Positions 17,687 to 28,840 of a stretch of DNA of 64,000 nt are shown here, one piece after another; within the stretch, counting starts at the first letter, position 1; every line of letters starts with the position of its first letter. A program made the position numbers and the translations under genes. The DNA is from Thecamonas trahens ATCC 50062 (taxonomy: Eukaryota; Apusozoa; Apusomonadida; Apusomonadidae), in the NCBI RefSeq assembly GCF_000142905.1, contig NW_013657677.1, positions 310,001-374,000 of the forward strand, in the 5' to 3' direction. The notes beneath the pieces were generated by a model, which worked only from the letters and a program-made list of their open reading frames with translations, ran no database searches and was not told where the DNA came from.

Positions 17687-20600
17687 ATGAGCTCATCAAG
17701 TGTTTCGGGTGAGTATGGCGATGATGGGTATGTCGCGGGTGGCAAGTTTGGCCAGAGTTTGGTCGGTCGTTGGCTGGTGCTGGTACAGATCACGACTAGC
17801 GATGGCGTTGCGTTCATGCCCATAACAGAGCGGGACTCACCGAGTCTATGGTTCCCATCTTCTTGCTCCACATCATACTCCATCCCTACTCTCGTCCTGG
17901 AAGCGGCAAGCTGGTGGACCAGCCAGCATGATCGCCGGTGGCGTCCGTGTCGGGCGGCAGGCATCGGCATTCCTCCCCCAACCGCCACCAACGCACCCTG
18001 TTCCCGCTCCCACGCCAACTCCCACTCCCACCACCCCACCCACCACCCCACCCACCAAGCAGGCCTCAGGCTACTTCACCCAAGTGTCTGCACACACCCA
18101 CAAACAGGGCGCAGACAGAGGCTGGAGGCGAGACGGCGAGACAGGCGAGACAGGCGAGACAGGCTGGGCTACCCCCTCTCCCATGCCGCCGCAGGACCAG
18201 CGGCCACGTAGGAGGACACGGCGGGAATGCTGCTGGCGGTCACGGACATACCGGGGCGACGGGAGGAAGCCGTAGGGCACGGAATGTCGGTCAGAACCCA
18301 GTAGCTGGGCCTGCGCCCGGTGGGCAAGCCGGATTGCTCGCCTCGGCTGGTGGCGAGCCCAAGGCGGTTGACGGCACGGACGTGCTCGATGATGCTCCAG
18401 CCGAGCCGTTGCCGCTGCTGGCTCCAATGTTGCCCGAGCTGCCGGTTGTGGCATCAACGCCGGTGGCGAATGTGCTTGCTTCGGTTTTTGCTGATGTGTA
18501 CGCCTCAGAGCCGGCCGAGATGGTCACCCGCTGGCATCTGGATGGGGTGAGGGCGTCGGCGGCTATCGCCGGCTCCCCTGCGGCCGTTGCCGACGCCAAG
18601 GAAGACTCAGACTTGCTGCCATCGACCAAACCGTCGCCTGCACCGTCGCCGACACCACCGTCTGAGAGCAAGGCTAGCTCGCGGGGCGGGTCGTCCAAGA
18701 CGGCGCGTCGGCGTCCGTCGCGCGGCACTCGTGGTGCGGCAGCCGATCGGCGCGGCGCCCGGTCGACGACGCCGCCACCGGCGGCTGTCCCTGCCCGCCG
18801 GTCGGGCGGTGGCTCTTCCAACAGGCGCAAGGTTGAAGCCGAGGCGGCGGCATCCGCCGCCGCCCGCGCCGCGGAAGACGCCTCTGCACTCGCGCTGCCC
18901 ATCACCGACAAGTACGCACTGGAGCTCAAGTCGGTGCTCGAGACCAAGGCCGCCAAACTGGCGGCGGTGGCCCAGGCGGCAGCCCACATGGAGGATGCAC
19001 TGGCCAAGGCCGAAGAGGAGGACGCTGCCGCGGCTCGTGAGCTCGCCGAGCAGTACACCCCGCTTGTCGAGGCCTCGCTGACACCGACCCCGCCGTCGCG
19101 ATTGGCGTACATGCCGCACATGGTCCAGCCACTGGCTCCGCTGCTTGTTGACGCCGACGCTGCGCTCGAGCCGCGGAAGCCCGCGGTTGTGCCGAAGCGG
19201 GTGCCGGCGGCCACCACATACTCTGGGCAGGGTAGCGAGGTGCCACGGGAGGCTGTGGCCAAGACCAAGGTGACCGCCATGGGTCCGCACGAGATCGAGC
19301 GCGAGAAAAAGGTCCTGCGCCGCATGCAAGAGCGCACTACCTTCCTCCGTAACCCGCGGTTTGTTGACTGCTCACCGACCCGTCGTACAAGAAGAACTCG
19401 ACGAACCGATGGCTGGCGCAGAATGCCGACTCGAGGGTCGAAGTCATCCCACCAGCGGTTATCTTTTCCGACTATGCTGCCCACAAGACGTCGGTAGCTA
19501 CGCTCAAGATCCGCAACGTGACCAACGTCACCGCCTCGCTCCGCATGCTCCCGCCGTCATCTCCGCACTTTACCGTCTCGTCTGGCTCGTGGCCGTCAGC
19601 CTCGGGCTCTGTAGCACCGGGCATGATGTGTACGTTTGAGGTGGGATTCCGACCGTCGTCACTTCGTGACTACGACGACGTGCTCACTGTTGTGACCGAC
19701 AAGGGGGACCAAGTGGTTGTTCCCTCCGCGGCCGCAGGCCGCAGCCGGTCCTTGACCTCCCGCACTGCATTGATGTTGGCCACACGCTTGTTGGCTCGAT
19801 TTCCACCACGCGGGTTCGCGTCACCAACTCGGGCGGTCCTGCTGCTTTTCGATTCGTCCATCTCGATGACGTGGTCAAGGACGACAGTGGGTTCATCGAT
19901 CCTGGCCTGTTTGCCAAAGGCGGCGACAGTGTCGACGACCATGCCGTCCCTCCGTTTGTGGTCTCGCCGGTGGTATTTGAGCTCGCAACAGGCGAGTCGT
20001 GCGAGCTGGACATTACGTTCTTCCCCAGCGAGCATACGGCGTACTCGGCTGAGCTCCTGCTGGCATGTGACAACTTATGCGTCTACACGTACGAACTGAC
20101 CGGCTCGGGTGCGCTGCCTGCGCTCGAGCTGGACAAGATCCAGGGCGAAGAGGTGCACGTGAGTGTACCGGCGGCATCGGACGTTGCAGCTGGCGCACCA
20201 GCCCCGCTGGGGCTGGCCTACTTTTGCTTTGACGACCAGTGTCCGGGCGCTTCGTCGACAGCCACGCTCACTTTTGCCAATCATGCGCCAGTTCCACTAT
20301 CGTTTCGATTTGAGCTCTACCGTCGCGAGCGCACGGTGTGCGACATGTCGCACTTGGCAGGCATTCAGCCGCGCGAGGGTGCTGGGGCGAAGAGCGACGG
20401 GTTCAGCCACCAGCTAGTGCCGATTGAGCTCGGCGAGGTCTTTGACGTCTCGCCGCGGTCCGGCATGGTGGATGCCTCTGTCGAGGCCTTTGATGTGGTG
20501 GCGACGTTTACGCCGTCAGCGGTTGCTAGCTACGATGCGGTCCTCGCGCTCGTTCTTGAGAGCGCCATGCCAGAGGCGCTTCCGGGCTCTTACGGCGATC

Positions 20601-23600
20601 AGCCGTCCGGCGGCATGCTCGACGTCACGCCGCTCCATCTCAGGCTCTCGGGTACTGCAGTTCCGGTTGTTGTCGAGGTTGCGCCTGCGCTCGTTGACTT
20701 TCCCGGCGAGCTTGCACTTGGCTCCAAGTACGTGAAGCAGCTGCAGCTGGTCAACCACTCGCCGTCAGCGGTCGCCTTTAGCGTGCAAGGGCTCGAGCGC
20801 GGATTTGTGCGCGTGGGAGAAGATGTCGAGGCTGAGCCGCCCAGTGTGGCCGACGACGATCCGCCAATGTCGTCAGACGACGATGTGTGGCAGGCGGCGG
20901 TAAGTAGTGAGCCCCGTAGCAGTGAGGCTCGCCGTGCGCGGCTCAAGGTGACTCCGACTGCGGGCACCATCGCGCCGCACGAGTCGGTAGTTCTCGACGT
21001 GGTGGCGCGCTCGCGGACGCCGGGCGACTACCTAGCCTCGCTCGTATGCGAGGTCAAGGGCACAGCGCCGGTCCCTGTCACGGTTCGGGCCACCTTTGCG
21101 CCTCTGCAGCTCAAGCTTTCCAAGCCCGCGCTCGACTTTGGCTTTGTGGAGCTCGGTAAGGCCGTCACGACTTCGTTTGCGGTCTACAATCCAGCAGCAT
21201 GCTCGGCCCGGTTTTCGACCCGCGTCGTCGCCGCCCGGGAGCTGTCACCGAGTGCGGTAGCGTCAGGGCTCACCGGGCTCAACAGCGAGGACTTTGAGTT
21301 TGTGCCTGCCATCGGGGCGGTCAATCCAGAGCGGGAGACCACAGTCTCAGTCACCTTTGTCCCGCACACACTCGGCACCTTTTCGGGCGTGGCGGTTGTC
21401 GAGGTGAGCGCTGGGCTGTGCGTTCATCTCGCCATTTCGGCCGAGGTGCAGCAACCGATGCTCTTCACCCGAAGTCCAGTGCTCGATCTCGGCGAGGTAT
21501 TTGTGGGTGTGGCGCAGGGCACGAGCGCAGTGCTGGTTAACCCGACACTGCTCCCTGTGTCGTTCTCGGTCGAGGTTCTTACGCCTGGAGGCGCTTGCGT
21601 AAGCGTCGAGCCTGCACAAGGGGAGCTCGCGCCGCAGTCTGAGATTGTGCTTGATGTCAACGCGGTGTTCCAGGTCTTGGGCAGCGTCGACGACGTGCTC
21701 ATTGCTATCGATGTCGAGGGCATGGACGTGCCTGTCGGCCTGGTGCTGGATGCCAACGTTGTGGGCCCGAGCATTGAGCTGCAGGTGCTGGGCTCAGATG
21801 TACCGGACCGGGAGAGCGCACCGCGGGTGACACTTGGACACAACACCGCTGAACTTGCCGAGATTCCAGTTCTCGAGTTTGGGTCGGCCTGTGGTGTGCT
21901 CGAGTCGTCTGCGGCGTCGCTGGTGCTGACAAACAAGACAGCGATCGAGTCACCGTTCCATATTTCGCTGGAGAACCTCCAGGTAGTGCCGCGGATCCTG
22001 GCTGGACAGCCTGCGTCCGAGGCAGGGAGTGACGCACCGGTGCGAGCGCGAGTTGTCTGTGCCTCACCGGCACCGGGCGATCCGGCACTCTCGCTGGATC
22101 TCGAGCGCGTGGCGTCGTCGAGTGCGACCGAGTCGAGCGTGGTATTGGCGCACGGGCGTGGGTCGCGGGCGGGCGCCCGGTACCTGGCAGACGACTACCA
22201 AGAGACGCACCGGCTGATGTCGCTCGATGGGCAGGACATGCTGCACACCAAGCGGCGGACAAGCGCACTGCTTGCTGAACGGCAAACATTTCTGGCAGAC
22301 GGAGCCGGGGTCGCTTTTGCCATCCACCCGGCCGAGGGCGTGCTGCGGCCGTTTGAGTCGCTTACGGTTGTTGTTGTTGCCTACAACGAGATGCCCGGCG
22401 AGTACACCGATGCGCTGGTGGTGGAGGTCGACGGGGTGGCGCCGGCGTTTGTGCCGCTCCACTACGGAGTGGTGGGCGAAGTGGTGACGCTCGAGGCCAA
22501 CACGCTCGGCCTCTCGCGGGCTACCGAGACCACTTCGGCGTCCGTCCTGTTTGGTGGAGCGCTTGTGGGCGGCTCGCCGATCCGGCGGTCGGTCAAGTAC
22601 GCCAACGCGTCTCCGTTTGACATCGAGGTTGCGTGGCACGTCTACAACCGCAAGGTGAACAAGACACTTGTTGACGTCGAGCTGAACGTCGAGCCAGAGT
22701 CTGAGCGGATTCAGGTGAGTGTGAGCGAGCACCTCGAGGAGGCTGACGGCCCGTTCGCCATCGAGCCTGCAGTGGAGGTCATCCCGGGTCACGGGACAGC
22801 AACGTTTTCAGTGGCGTTTGCGTCGGAGCGCGAGGCGCTCTGCCGCTCGTTCATGATCGGTTCGACGCGGCTGGTCGATCCGAGCAAGCTCCCACTCGGC
22901 GCTTGCGTCCAGGAGGACTCTGTGCAGAAGGAGCTGCGACTGGAGCTTGTGGGCCGCGGTATGGAGCCTGTGCTGATACCGGACGCGTCGCGACTCGAGT
23001 TTCACCTTCCGTACGCCGGCGAGACGCGGCCGAAGCCACCGCAGCGGCGAGTGGTGCTCTCCAACACGCTTGCGGCAGCAGTCGGATTCTCCCTCGACAC
23101 CGACGGTCCGTTTGAGGTGCAAAGAGTCGAGCCGTCGGTTCCCCACGCGAGCTCGGCGGATGGCCGATGCTGGACGCTGCCTGCGGGAACGAATGCGGCA
23201 GTGTACGTGGCGTTTGATCCGTTTGATGAGGTTGGGTATGCTGCGGTCGACGGCGGAGCAACGTCAATGGCGCTACACGGCGTGCTCAATATCCGGTTTG
23301 CTACCGGCCAGGTGCAGCACCATCCCCTGGTCGGCTCGGTCGAGTATCCGCGTCTGGAAGCGAGCGCAACGGAGATCGACATGGGCAAGCTTTTTTTGGG
23401 CACCCGAAACACAACGAGCATCAAGCTGAGCAACCCGTCGCAAGCCGACGCTGAGTGGGAAGTGGTAGTTGACGAGTGCGACTCGGGCTTGCAGCTCGAG
23501 TTTGAGCCTGCGCACGGCGTGGTGCCCGGGCGGATCGGGGTGGAGCGTGCAGCAGAGCGTGTGCTTGTTGTCCACACAACAGCCCATGAAGTCGGTGCGC

Positions 23601-23716
23601 TTTGTGCAAGGGCGAAGATCAAGCTGGCGACTGGCGGGCCGGAGGTCTCGATCCGTAGCGAAGGCACGCGTGACGAGTGGCTCGACCGGCCGCGGGAGAT
23701 GGCCAAGTACGGATAG
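17687..23716 (+). CDS. DLEC1: DLEC1/CFAP81-like axonemal protein with MSP/ASH domains
   Basis: About 1854 residues (human DLEC1 is about 1755). Proposed exons are 17687-17727 (donor GTATGT) and 18195-23716 (acceptor CCGCAG), which join in phase; the first exon is less certain. Residues about 40-420 are Ala/Pro/Ser-rich with a coiled segment. The diagnostic block begins near 19375: TDPSYKKNSTNRWLAQNADS, VIPPAVIFSDYAAHKT, then RMLPPSSPHFTV, SVAPGMMCTFEVGFRPSSLR and RRPQPVLDLPHCIDVG, as in DLEC1. Repeated ASH/MSP beta-sandwich domains follow to the end, as in other central-apparatus proteins. Two one-base deficits split the frame at about 19368 (one more C) and 19722-19724 (CCC for CCCC). FAP81, the Chlamydomonas counterpart, is a central-apparatus protein. 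Its 3' end faces DNAI4. Confidence 0.85.
18126..18165. repeat. 10-bp GGCGAGACAG tandem repeat in the DLEC1 intron
   Basis: Three to four copies of GGCGAGACAG within the proposed first intron, just upstream of the pyrimidine-rich acceptor. Confidence 0.75.
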
Positions 23717-23772
23717 CGGGTGCAGCAAGTTGTTTAGCGAGCAAGCAATGAACCTACCTTTATTCATTCTTT

Positions 23773-26700
23773 TCAACGGCGAGCGTTGGCTTCGAGGGCG
23801 ACGTCCAGGCGCGCAGTTTGCAGACGCGCGCGCTGAGCCGGCGACACGGCGTCGGGTAGCGTGCCGCTGCCACTGAGGAGGGCGACAGCGTCGACGCCGA
23901 GAGTAGCGGCCATGTCGTCGACGATGGCGGCGAGGTTAGACGCCGTGGTCGAGGCGTTGAACATGGATCGCGACGAGTCGTCGACACGGATGGCGTTGTG
24001 CAGGTTGCTGAGACGGAAGACCTCGACCTGGCCGACCGAGTTGCCGCAGAGGACGACAGGGTCGTTGCGCGCAAAGACGACGGCAGTGGCGATCTTGGGC
24101 GGCAGCTCGGCGCCGTCGATGTCATCGCGGGCGAGGCCAGAGGCTGCGGCCGGCTCGCCGTGGGCGTCGGTTCCGGACGTGACGCCAGTAGCAGACGGGC
24201 CGGTGTCTGCCGCTGCTGCTGCTGCGGCGGGCCCGGTGCGAGTCCGACCCAAAAGCCCAGTAGCGGCCGAGGATGGGCGGGCAGCAGCGGCGGCGGCAGG
24301 CGGGATCGAGCCGAGCGACAAGGTGATGAGCGGGTCGAGGTAGTCCTTGAGGGAGAGGTCCCAGATCTGGAGGGTGCCGTCGTTGTTCGCGGTGGCAAAG
24401 AGAGTGGCGTCGAGCGGCGACCAGGCGACATCATTTGTGGCGTCGGCGCAGGTGCGAAAGTCGACGAGCGGTGCCTGGGCGTTGACGTCCCAGAGCTTGA
24501 CAGACCAGTCTGTGGAGGAGGAGAGGAAGATGTTTGGGGCAAAGGGCGACCAAGTGACGGTGTAGACCGGGCCGACGTGGGCCGAGTACGACGCGAGGTA
24601 CTGCTCATTGTACGATGAAGAGCAGCGGTGGATGTTCCCGTTCTCAGTGCCGACGAGGTACGTGGTGGGGTCGACAGGCGAAAAGGCCATGGCAAGGCCA
24701 CCGACATGGCGCCAGACCGAAACCTCTGCGTCGCCGGCCTTGGTCTTTGCCGGGTTTGCCACGCGCGAGAGCGACATGAGGTTGGACTGGAACTCGAGGC
24801 CCTTTTTGATGGACCACTCCTTGACGGTGCCGTCAGTGGAGACCGAGACGAGGCGCTCGCCCTTTTCCATACCGAGGTCGACCCACTGGAGCTGCCACAC
24901 CGGGTCACGGTGCATTTCGCGGATATGGCCCGAGGAAAAGATGGGCTCGTCGCACGAGGTCTGCAGGTCGTAGACGGCGATGGCGCCAGAAAAGAGGCCG
25001 ACGGCGAGTAGGTTGGGGAAGCGGACCGAGGTGTCGAGGGCGGTGACGCCCGAAGGAAGACGGATGGTGCGCTCGGGGGCAAACACATTTTTGAGCGACC
25101 AGCAGAGGACAAGGCCGTCTGAGGCGCCGTGCGCGGTTCCGTTGAAGGCGCCGTAACCGACGGCAAGGAGGTCCGAGTCGCGCGGGTTCCAGCCCATGCA
25201 GGTGACGGCGCGGCCGGCGGTGGCATCGCACTCAAAGCGCCAGAGGAGCTTGAGCGACGGCTCAGCGGGCGAGTCGTCAAAGTCGAGCGACGTAGCGCGG
25301 TTGGGGTCGGCACCGTCTGCGCCTTCGCCGCCAGCGCCTACGCGGGCGGACGGCGGCTTGGTGAGCGACGGCTGCGGGACGGCGGCTGGCTCGTCGTAGT
25401 CGCGGAAGAGCTCGTCGTCCGAGTCGCGGTCGGCGTCGTCGTCGCCGAGGTCCGAGTCGTCGTCGGCGACGGGCTCGGGCAGGCCCGCGAGCGGCATGCC
25501 GCGAAACTCGAGCTGGCGCCAGTGGAAGATGTTCTGGGTCACAACGCGCTCGACAACACGCAGCGTGTCTGCGAGCGAGGCAACCCGAGCTTGCTTGGCC
25601 ATGAACACCTTTGCGCGCTGCTCCATGGACATAGCCGCGACGCCGGCAAGACCCGGCAAGGCACGCTGGCCGGAGCCGCCGCGGGTCGATGTGCCTGCGG
25701 CGCGGGTCATGGTGGCGTTGGCCATTGAGCCCATGCCGGACGAGTCGAGGCCGCCTGCGGCTGCCGAAAGCGAGCCGGTGTCCATCGACGAGCGCGAGCC
25801 GGACTCGGTGATGGAAGCGTTGGATGAGAGGTCGCCGCCGACCTCGCTGGCATCGTCGTCGTCATCGATGTCGTCGGCAAAGGCGGCCTCGAGGAAGGCG
25901 TCCTCGGCGTGACGGGCCTTGGCGGCGGACGGGTCGTCTTCGTCGGCGTCGGCGTCGGCGGTGCTCGCAAGCTTTGCAGCCTCGTCGTGAATAGACCAGC
26001 CCGTCACTTGGGTGCCTGCGGTCTTCTTGAGTGGAGGATCCTTTTGGACCTCCTTGGACTTGAGGTCGCGGTTGTAGGTCTGGACACCGCGCGACGAATA
26101 CGCGTCCGAGCCGACTCGGGCCTTTTTGAGCGCCTCGTAGCGGGCGTTACGGTCGAGGACGGCAGCAGCCTCGTCCGAGTCGGCCTGGACCACGCGGGCG
26201 GCAAAGTCGAGCATGACAAAGGTCTCGGTCTCGGAGAGGGTAATAGTGTGGACAGCGTCGAGGTCGTCCCGGGTGAGCGCGGCTGCTGGCTCAAAGTGGG
26301 CAGCGCCGCGCTTGGAACGGATGACCTCGACCTCGGCGTTGCCGGCGACCACAATGCCGCCGCCAGTCGAGACCGTCGTCGCGCCAAGCCCTGCGTCCGA
26401 GACCGAGTGGTTCGCGGACGGATCGTCCGAGAGCGACGAGGCCGACGAGCCGAGCGAGCCCATCGACGACTGCGACTCGAGCATGGACGCATCCATACCA
26501 AACTGCAGCTGGGTGTAGGCTGAGACAGATGGGTCCGGCGCGGTGAACTCGCCGCCCGAAGCAAAGGTCGACATGGAGAGGGTTGATCCTGGACGGGCAG
26601 CCCCACGAGCGCCTCCAGGCACCGGACCAGCCGGTCCACGACCACCAGCCCGCGATGCGAGGAATGAGACCGGGGTGTAGTCGACATCAACGCCATCTAC

Positions 26701-26814
26701 CACCTCGTAATACCTGGCAGCCGGCGGCGGAGCAGGGCCCGACTGCCCGCCATGCGGATGACCACCGCGACCACGAGCCGTAGACGTTGACGACCGCATC
26801 GATGACCGTGCCAT
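23773..26814 (-). CDS. DNAI4: Axonemal dynein intermediate chain, DNAI4/WDR78 (IC138)-like
   Basis: A 1013-residue WD-repeat protein of the I1/f inner-arm dynein, a regulator of ciliary bending. The family block before the beta-propeller is clear: SETETFVMLDFAARVVQADS, DRNARYEALKKARVGSDAYS and RGVQTYNRDLKSKEVQKDPP. The propeller starts near residue 520: AVTCMGWNPRDSDLLAVGYG, LVLCWSLKNVFAPERTIRLP, then typical WD units such as SSSTDWSVKLWDVNAQAPL and ANNDGTLQIWDLSLKDYLDP. The C-terminal 160 residues are Ala/Thr-rich and variable. The start at 26814 is provisional: a CACACAG acceptor-like site lies 50 bases upstream in frame, so a short first exon may be hidden near or in the N gap. Confidence 0.88.
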   Translation of the reverse strand: MARSSMRSSTSTARGRGGHPHGGQSGPAPPPAARYYEVVDGVDVDYTPVSFLASRAGGRGPAGPVPGGARGAARPGSTLSMSTFASGGEFTAPDPSVSAYTQLQFGMDASMLESQSSMGSLGSSASSLSDDPSANHSVSDAGLGATTVSTGGGIVVAGNAEVEVIRSKRGAAHFEPAAALTRDDLDAVHTITLSETETFVMLDFAARVVQADSDEAAAVLDRNARYEALKKARVGSDAYSSRGVQTYNRDLKSKEVQKDPPLKKTAGTQVTGWSIHDEAAKLASTADADADEDDPSAAKARHAEDAFLEAAFADDIDDDDDASEVGGDLSSNASITESGSRSSMDTGSLSAAAGGLDSSGMGSMANATMTRAAGTSTRGGSGQRALPGLAGVAAMSMEQRAKVFMAKQARVASLADTLRVVERVVTQNIFHWRQLEFRGMPLAGLPEPVADDDSDLGDDDADRDSDDELFRDYDEPAAVPQPSLTKPPSARVGAGGEGADGADPNRATSLDFDDSPAEPSLKLLWRFECDATAGRAVTCMGWNPRDSDLLAVGYGAFNGTAHGASDGLVLCWSLKNVFAPERTIRLPSGVTALDTSVRFPNLLAVGLFSGAIAVYDLQTSCDEPIFSSGHIREMHRDPVWQLQWVDLGMEKGERLVSVSTDGTVKEWSIKKGLEFQSNLMSLSRVANPAKTKAGDAEVSVWRHVGGLAMAFSPVDPTTYLVGTENGNIHRCSSSYNEQYLASYSAHVGPVYTVTWSPFAPNIFLSSSTDWSVKLWDVNAQAPLVDFRTCADATNDVAWSPLDATLFATANNDGTLQIWDLSLKDYLDPLITLSLGSIPPAAAAAARPSSAATGLLGRTRTGPAAAAAAADTGPSATGVTSGTDAHGEPAAASGLARDDIDGAELPPKIATAVVFARNDPVVLCGNSVGQVEVFRLSNLHNAIRVDDSSRSMFNASTTASNLAAIVDDMAATLGVDAVALLSGSGTLPDAVSPAQRARLQTARLDVALEANARR

Positions 26815-26941
26815 AGATCTCCTAGACGTTCGCGACCGAGACGATGTTGACTGGCCACTGTGTGTGGAACGTGAGTGAGTGGAGGAGAGGGGGGAGGGGG
26901 GGGGGGGGTGTGGGGGGGGGCACGTGGTCGTTGGGGTTTTT

Positions 26942-27041
26942 NNNNNNNNNNNNNNNNNNNNNNNNNNNNNNNNNNNNNNNNNNNNNNNNNNNNNNNNNNN
27001 NNNNNNNNNNNNNNNNNNNNNNNNNNNNNNNNNNNNNNNNN
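26942..27041. other. Assembly gap of 100 N
   Basis: Exactly one hundred undetermined bases in the divergent spacer between DNAI4 and kynurenine monooxygenase, flanked by a G-rich run on the left and a (GGT)n tract on the right. Its real length is unknown. Confidence 0.99.
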
Positions 27042-27109
27042 GGACTGGTAGGGACACTTGACGCGTGCAGGACTGGTATGGACAGGGAGGGGGGGAGAGG
27101 GTGCACCCG

Positions 27110-27179
27110 AGGTGGTAGAAGTGGTCGTGGTGGTGGTAGCGGAGGTGGTGGTGGTAGCGGAGGTGTCGGTGGCGGTGGT

Positions 27180-27211
<32 letters not shown>

Positions 27212-27225
27212 TGGCGGTGAGGAAG
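27110..27225. repeat. GGT/GGC-rich triplet repeat beside the gap
   Basis: About 115 bases dominated by GGTGGT, GGTAGC and GGCGGT triplets on the plus strand. It probably explains why the assembly failed next to it. Confidence 0.85.
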
Positions 27226-27283
27226 GGACTCACGGCAGCAGGTTGTTCACGGTGATGATTGTTCGTGGTGATGGGGACAGACA

Positions 27284-28782
27284 ATGGGCGACTCGACAGG
27301 AGATATCACGATTGTAGGCGCGGGGCTGGTGGGCGCGATGGCGGCACTCGCGCTGGGCCAGCGCGGGTTCAAGGTGACGGTCCTCGAGTCGATGCCGGAC
27401 ATTCGGACGCTCCCGGCGTACTCGGGTCGGTCGATCAACCTGGCGCTGTCGGCGCATGGGCTTGAAGGGCTGGATCTGGTGGGAATGGGCGACGAGTGGC
27501 GTGAGCGCGGCATCCCGATGTACTCTCGGTTCATCCACAATGCCGACGGCTCGACAAGCATCCAGCCGTACGGGCAGCCCGGCGAGCACATTCTCTCGGT
27601 GGATCGGCGACTGCTTAACATCCGGCTGATGGAAGAAGCGGAGAAGCTGCCGAATGTCAGCTTTGTGTTCAACGCCAACGTCCGCGAGATCGACTACAAG
27701 AAGAAGCATCTGGTGTTTGAGGCGCAAGAGGAAGCGAACGACGGCGGTGACGGCGGGCACTCTGGCGCGCAGACGACGAGCGTGGCGCTGCGCAAGCGGT
27801 CGCTGATGGAGCGCGATACCGACCTCATTGTGGGCGCCGACGGAGCGTACTCGGCGGTGCGCACGTCGCTGCTCAAGTCACGGCGGTTCAACTACTCGCA
27901 GGAGTTTATCGACCATGGCTACAAGGAGCTCAACATGGTGGCTGTCGACGACGACTGGGCGCTGGCCAAAAACCACCTGCACATCTGGCCGCGCGGCTCG
28001 TTCATGCTCATTGCACTTCCGAACGAGGACAAGTCGTTCACGGTCACCCTCTTTATGCCGTACGCCGCGGCCGACGGTGGATTCAACGACCTCGACACCG
28101 ACGAGAAGATTGAGGCCTTTATGACGTCCAACTTTCCGGACGCGGTCCCACTACTCGGCAACTACGTGTCTGACTTTAAGACGAACCGGACCGGGCCGCT
28201 CATCACGGTCAAATGCTCACGGTACCACTACTTTGACTCTGTGGTGCTCATGGGCGACGCGGCGCACGCCATCACCCGTTTGCCGGCGAGGGCATGAACT
28301 CGTCGTTCCAGGACGTGGTCAAGTTTATGGCGCTCCTCGATGAGTACCCGTTCCGCACGGCGCGGCGCTCGCTGCTCGGCGCGTACTCTGCGGCGCAGGT
28401 CCCGTCTGGCCATGCTGTGGCCCGCATTGCGCTCATGAACTACATTGAGATGCGGTCGCACACGGCGTCGACGCTCTTCCTCCTCCGCAAGCGGATCGAG
28501 GGCGTGCTACATGCGGTGCTGGGTGACGTGTGGCGTCCGCTGTACTCGATGGTCCACTTTACCACCATGCCGTACCACATGGCGCTCGAGCGCAGCGCCA
28601 AGCAGGACCGCATCGTCGCCGGCACCGTGTGGCTGCTGGCGTCGGGTGCGGCGGCCGGCGGCGCGTGGGCCGTGGCCCACTTTTTCGGCTCGGCCATCGC
28701 GTCTGCGGCAACCAGCGCGCTGACGAGCCTCAACGGCGGCGTGGCGCCCAAAGTGCCACGGCTGACGTGGGCGCGGCTGTAG
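27284..28782 (+). CDS. KMO: Kynurenine 3-monooxygenase
   Basis: A flavoprotein that hydroxylates L-kynurenine to 3-hydroxykynurenine with NADPH, normally on the outer mitochondrial membrane; about 499 residues (human 486). Visible motifs: the FAD-binding GAGLVGA (residues 11-17), TLPAYSGRSINLALSAHGLE, SVDRRLLNIRLM (about 105), DLIVGADGAYSAVR (about 179), and VVLMGDAAHAI (about 321). The frame breaks right after this last motif at 28275-28277, where CCC for CCCC turns the invariant TPFAGEG segment into a short frame ending in TGA. One C restores it, and the second part MNSSFQDVVKFM and the C-terminal hydrophobic helices (about 450-480, membrane anchor) follow. An indel exactly inside an invariant motif of an otherwise intact enzyme argues for a sequencing error. 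Confidence 0.92.
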
Positions 28783-28840
28783 GTTGGCCATAGACAACTT
28801 GAGGGTTCATTACAGTCACCACGAGGTGAGGCAGGAAGAG

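Larger units (their letters stand above)
26815..27283. other. Divergent spacer DNAI4/KMO
   Basis: Apart from the N gap and the GGT repeat it holds G-rich runs (26888-26930) and no recognisable gene. A possible 3' splice acceptor for DNAI4 lies at about 26860 on the minus strand. Confidence 0.5.

Noticed and set aside
19518-20099. A separate small gene between the two DLEC1 halves
   Set aside because: Its first part continues the DLEC1 conserved block on both sides; a missing base at each end explains it better.
28294-28782. A stand-alone gene starting MNSSFQDV
   Set aside because: This is the C-terminal part of kynurenine monooxygenase after a one-base frame break; it has no independent start signal.
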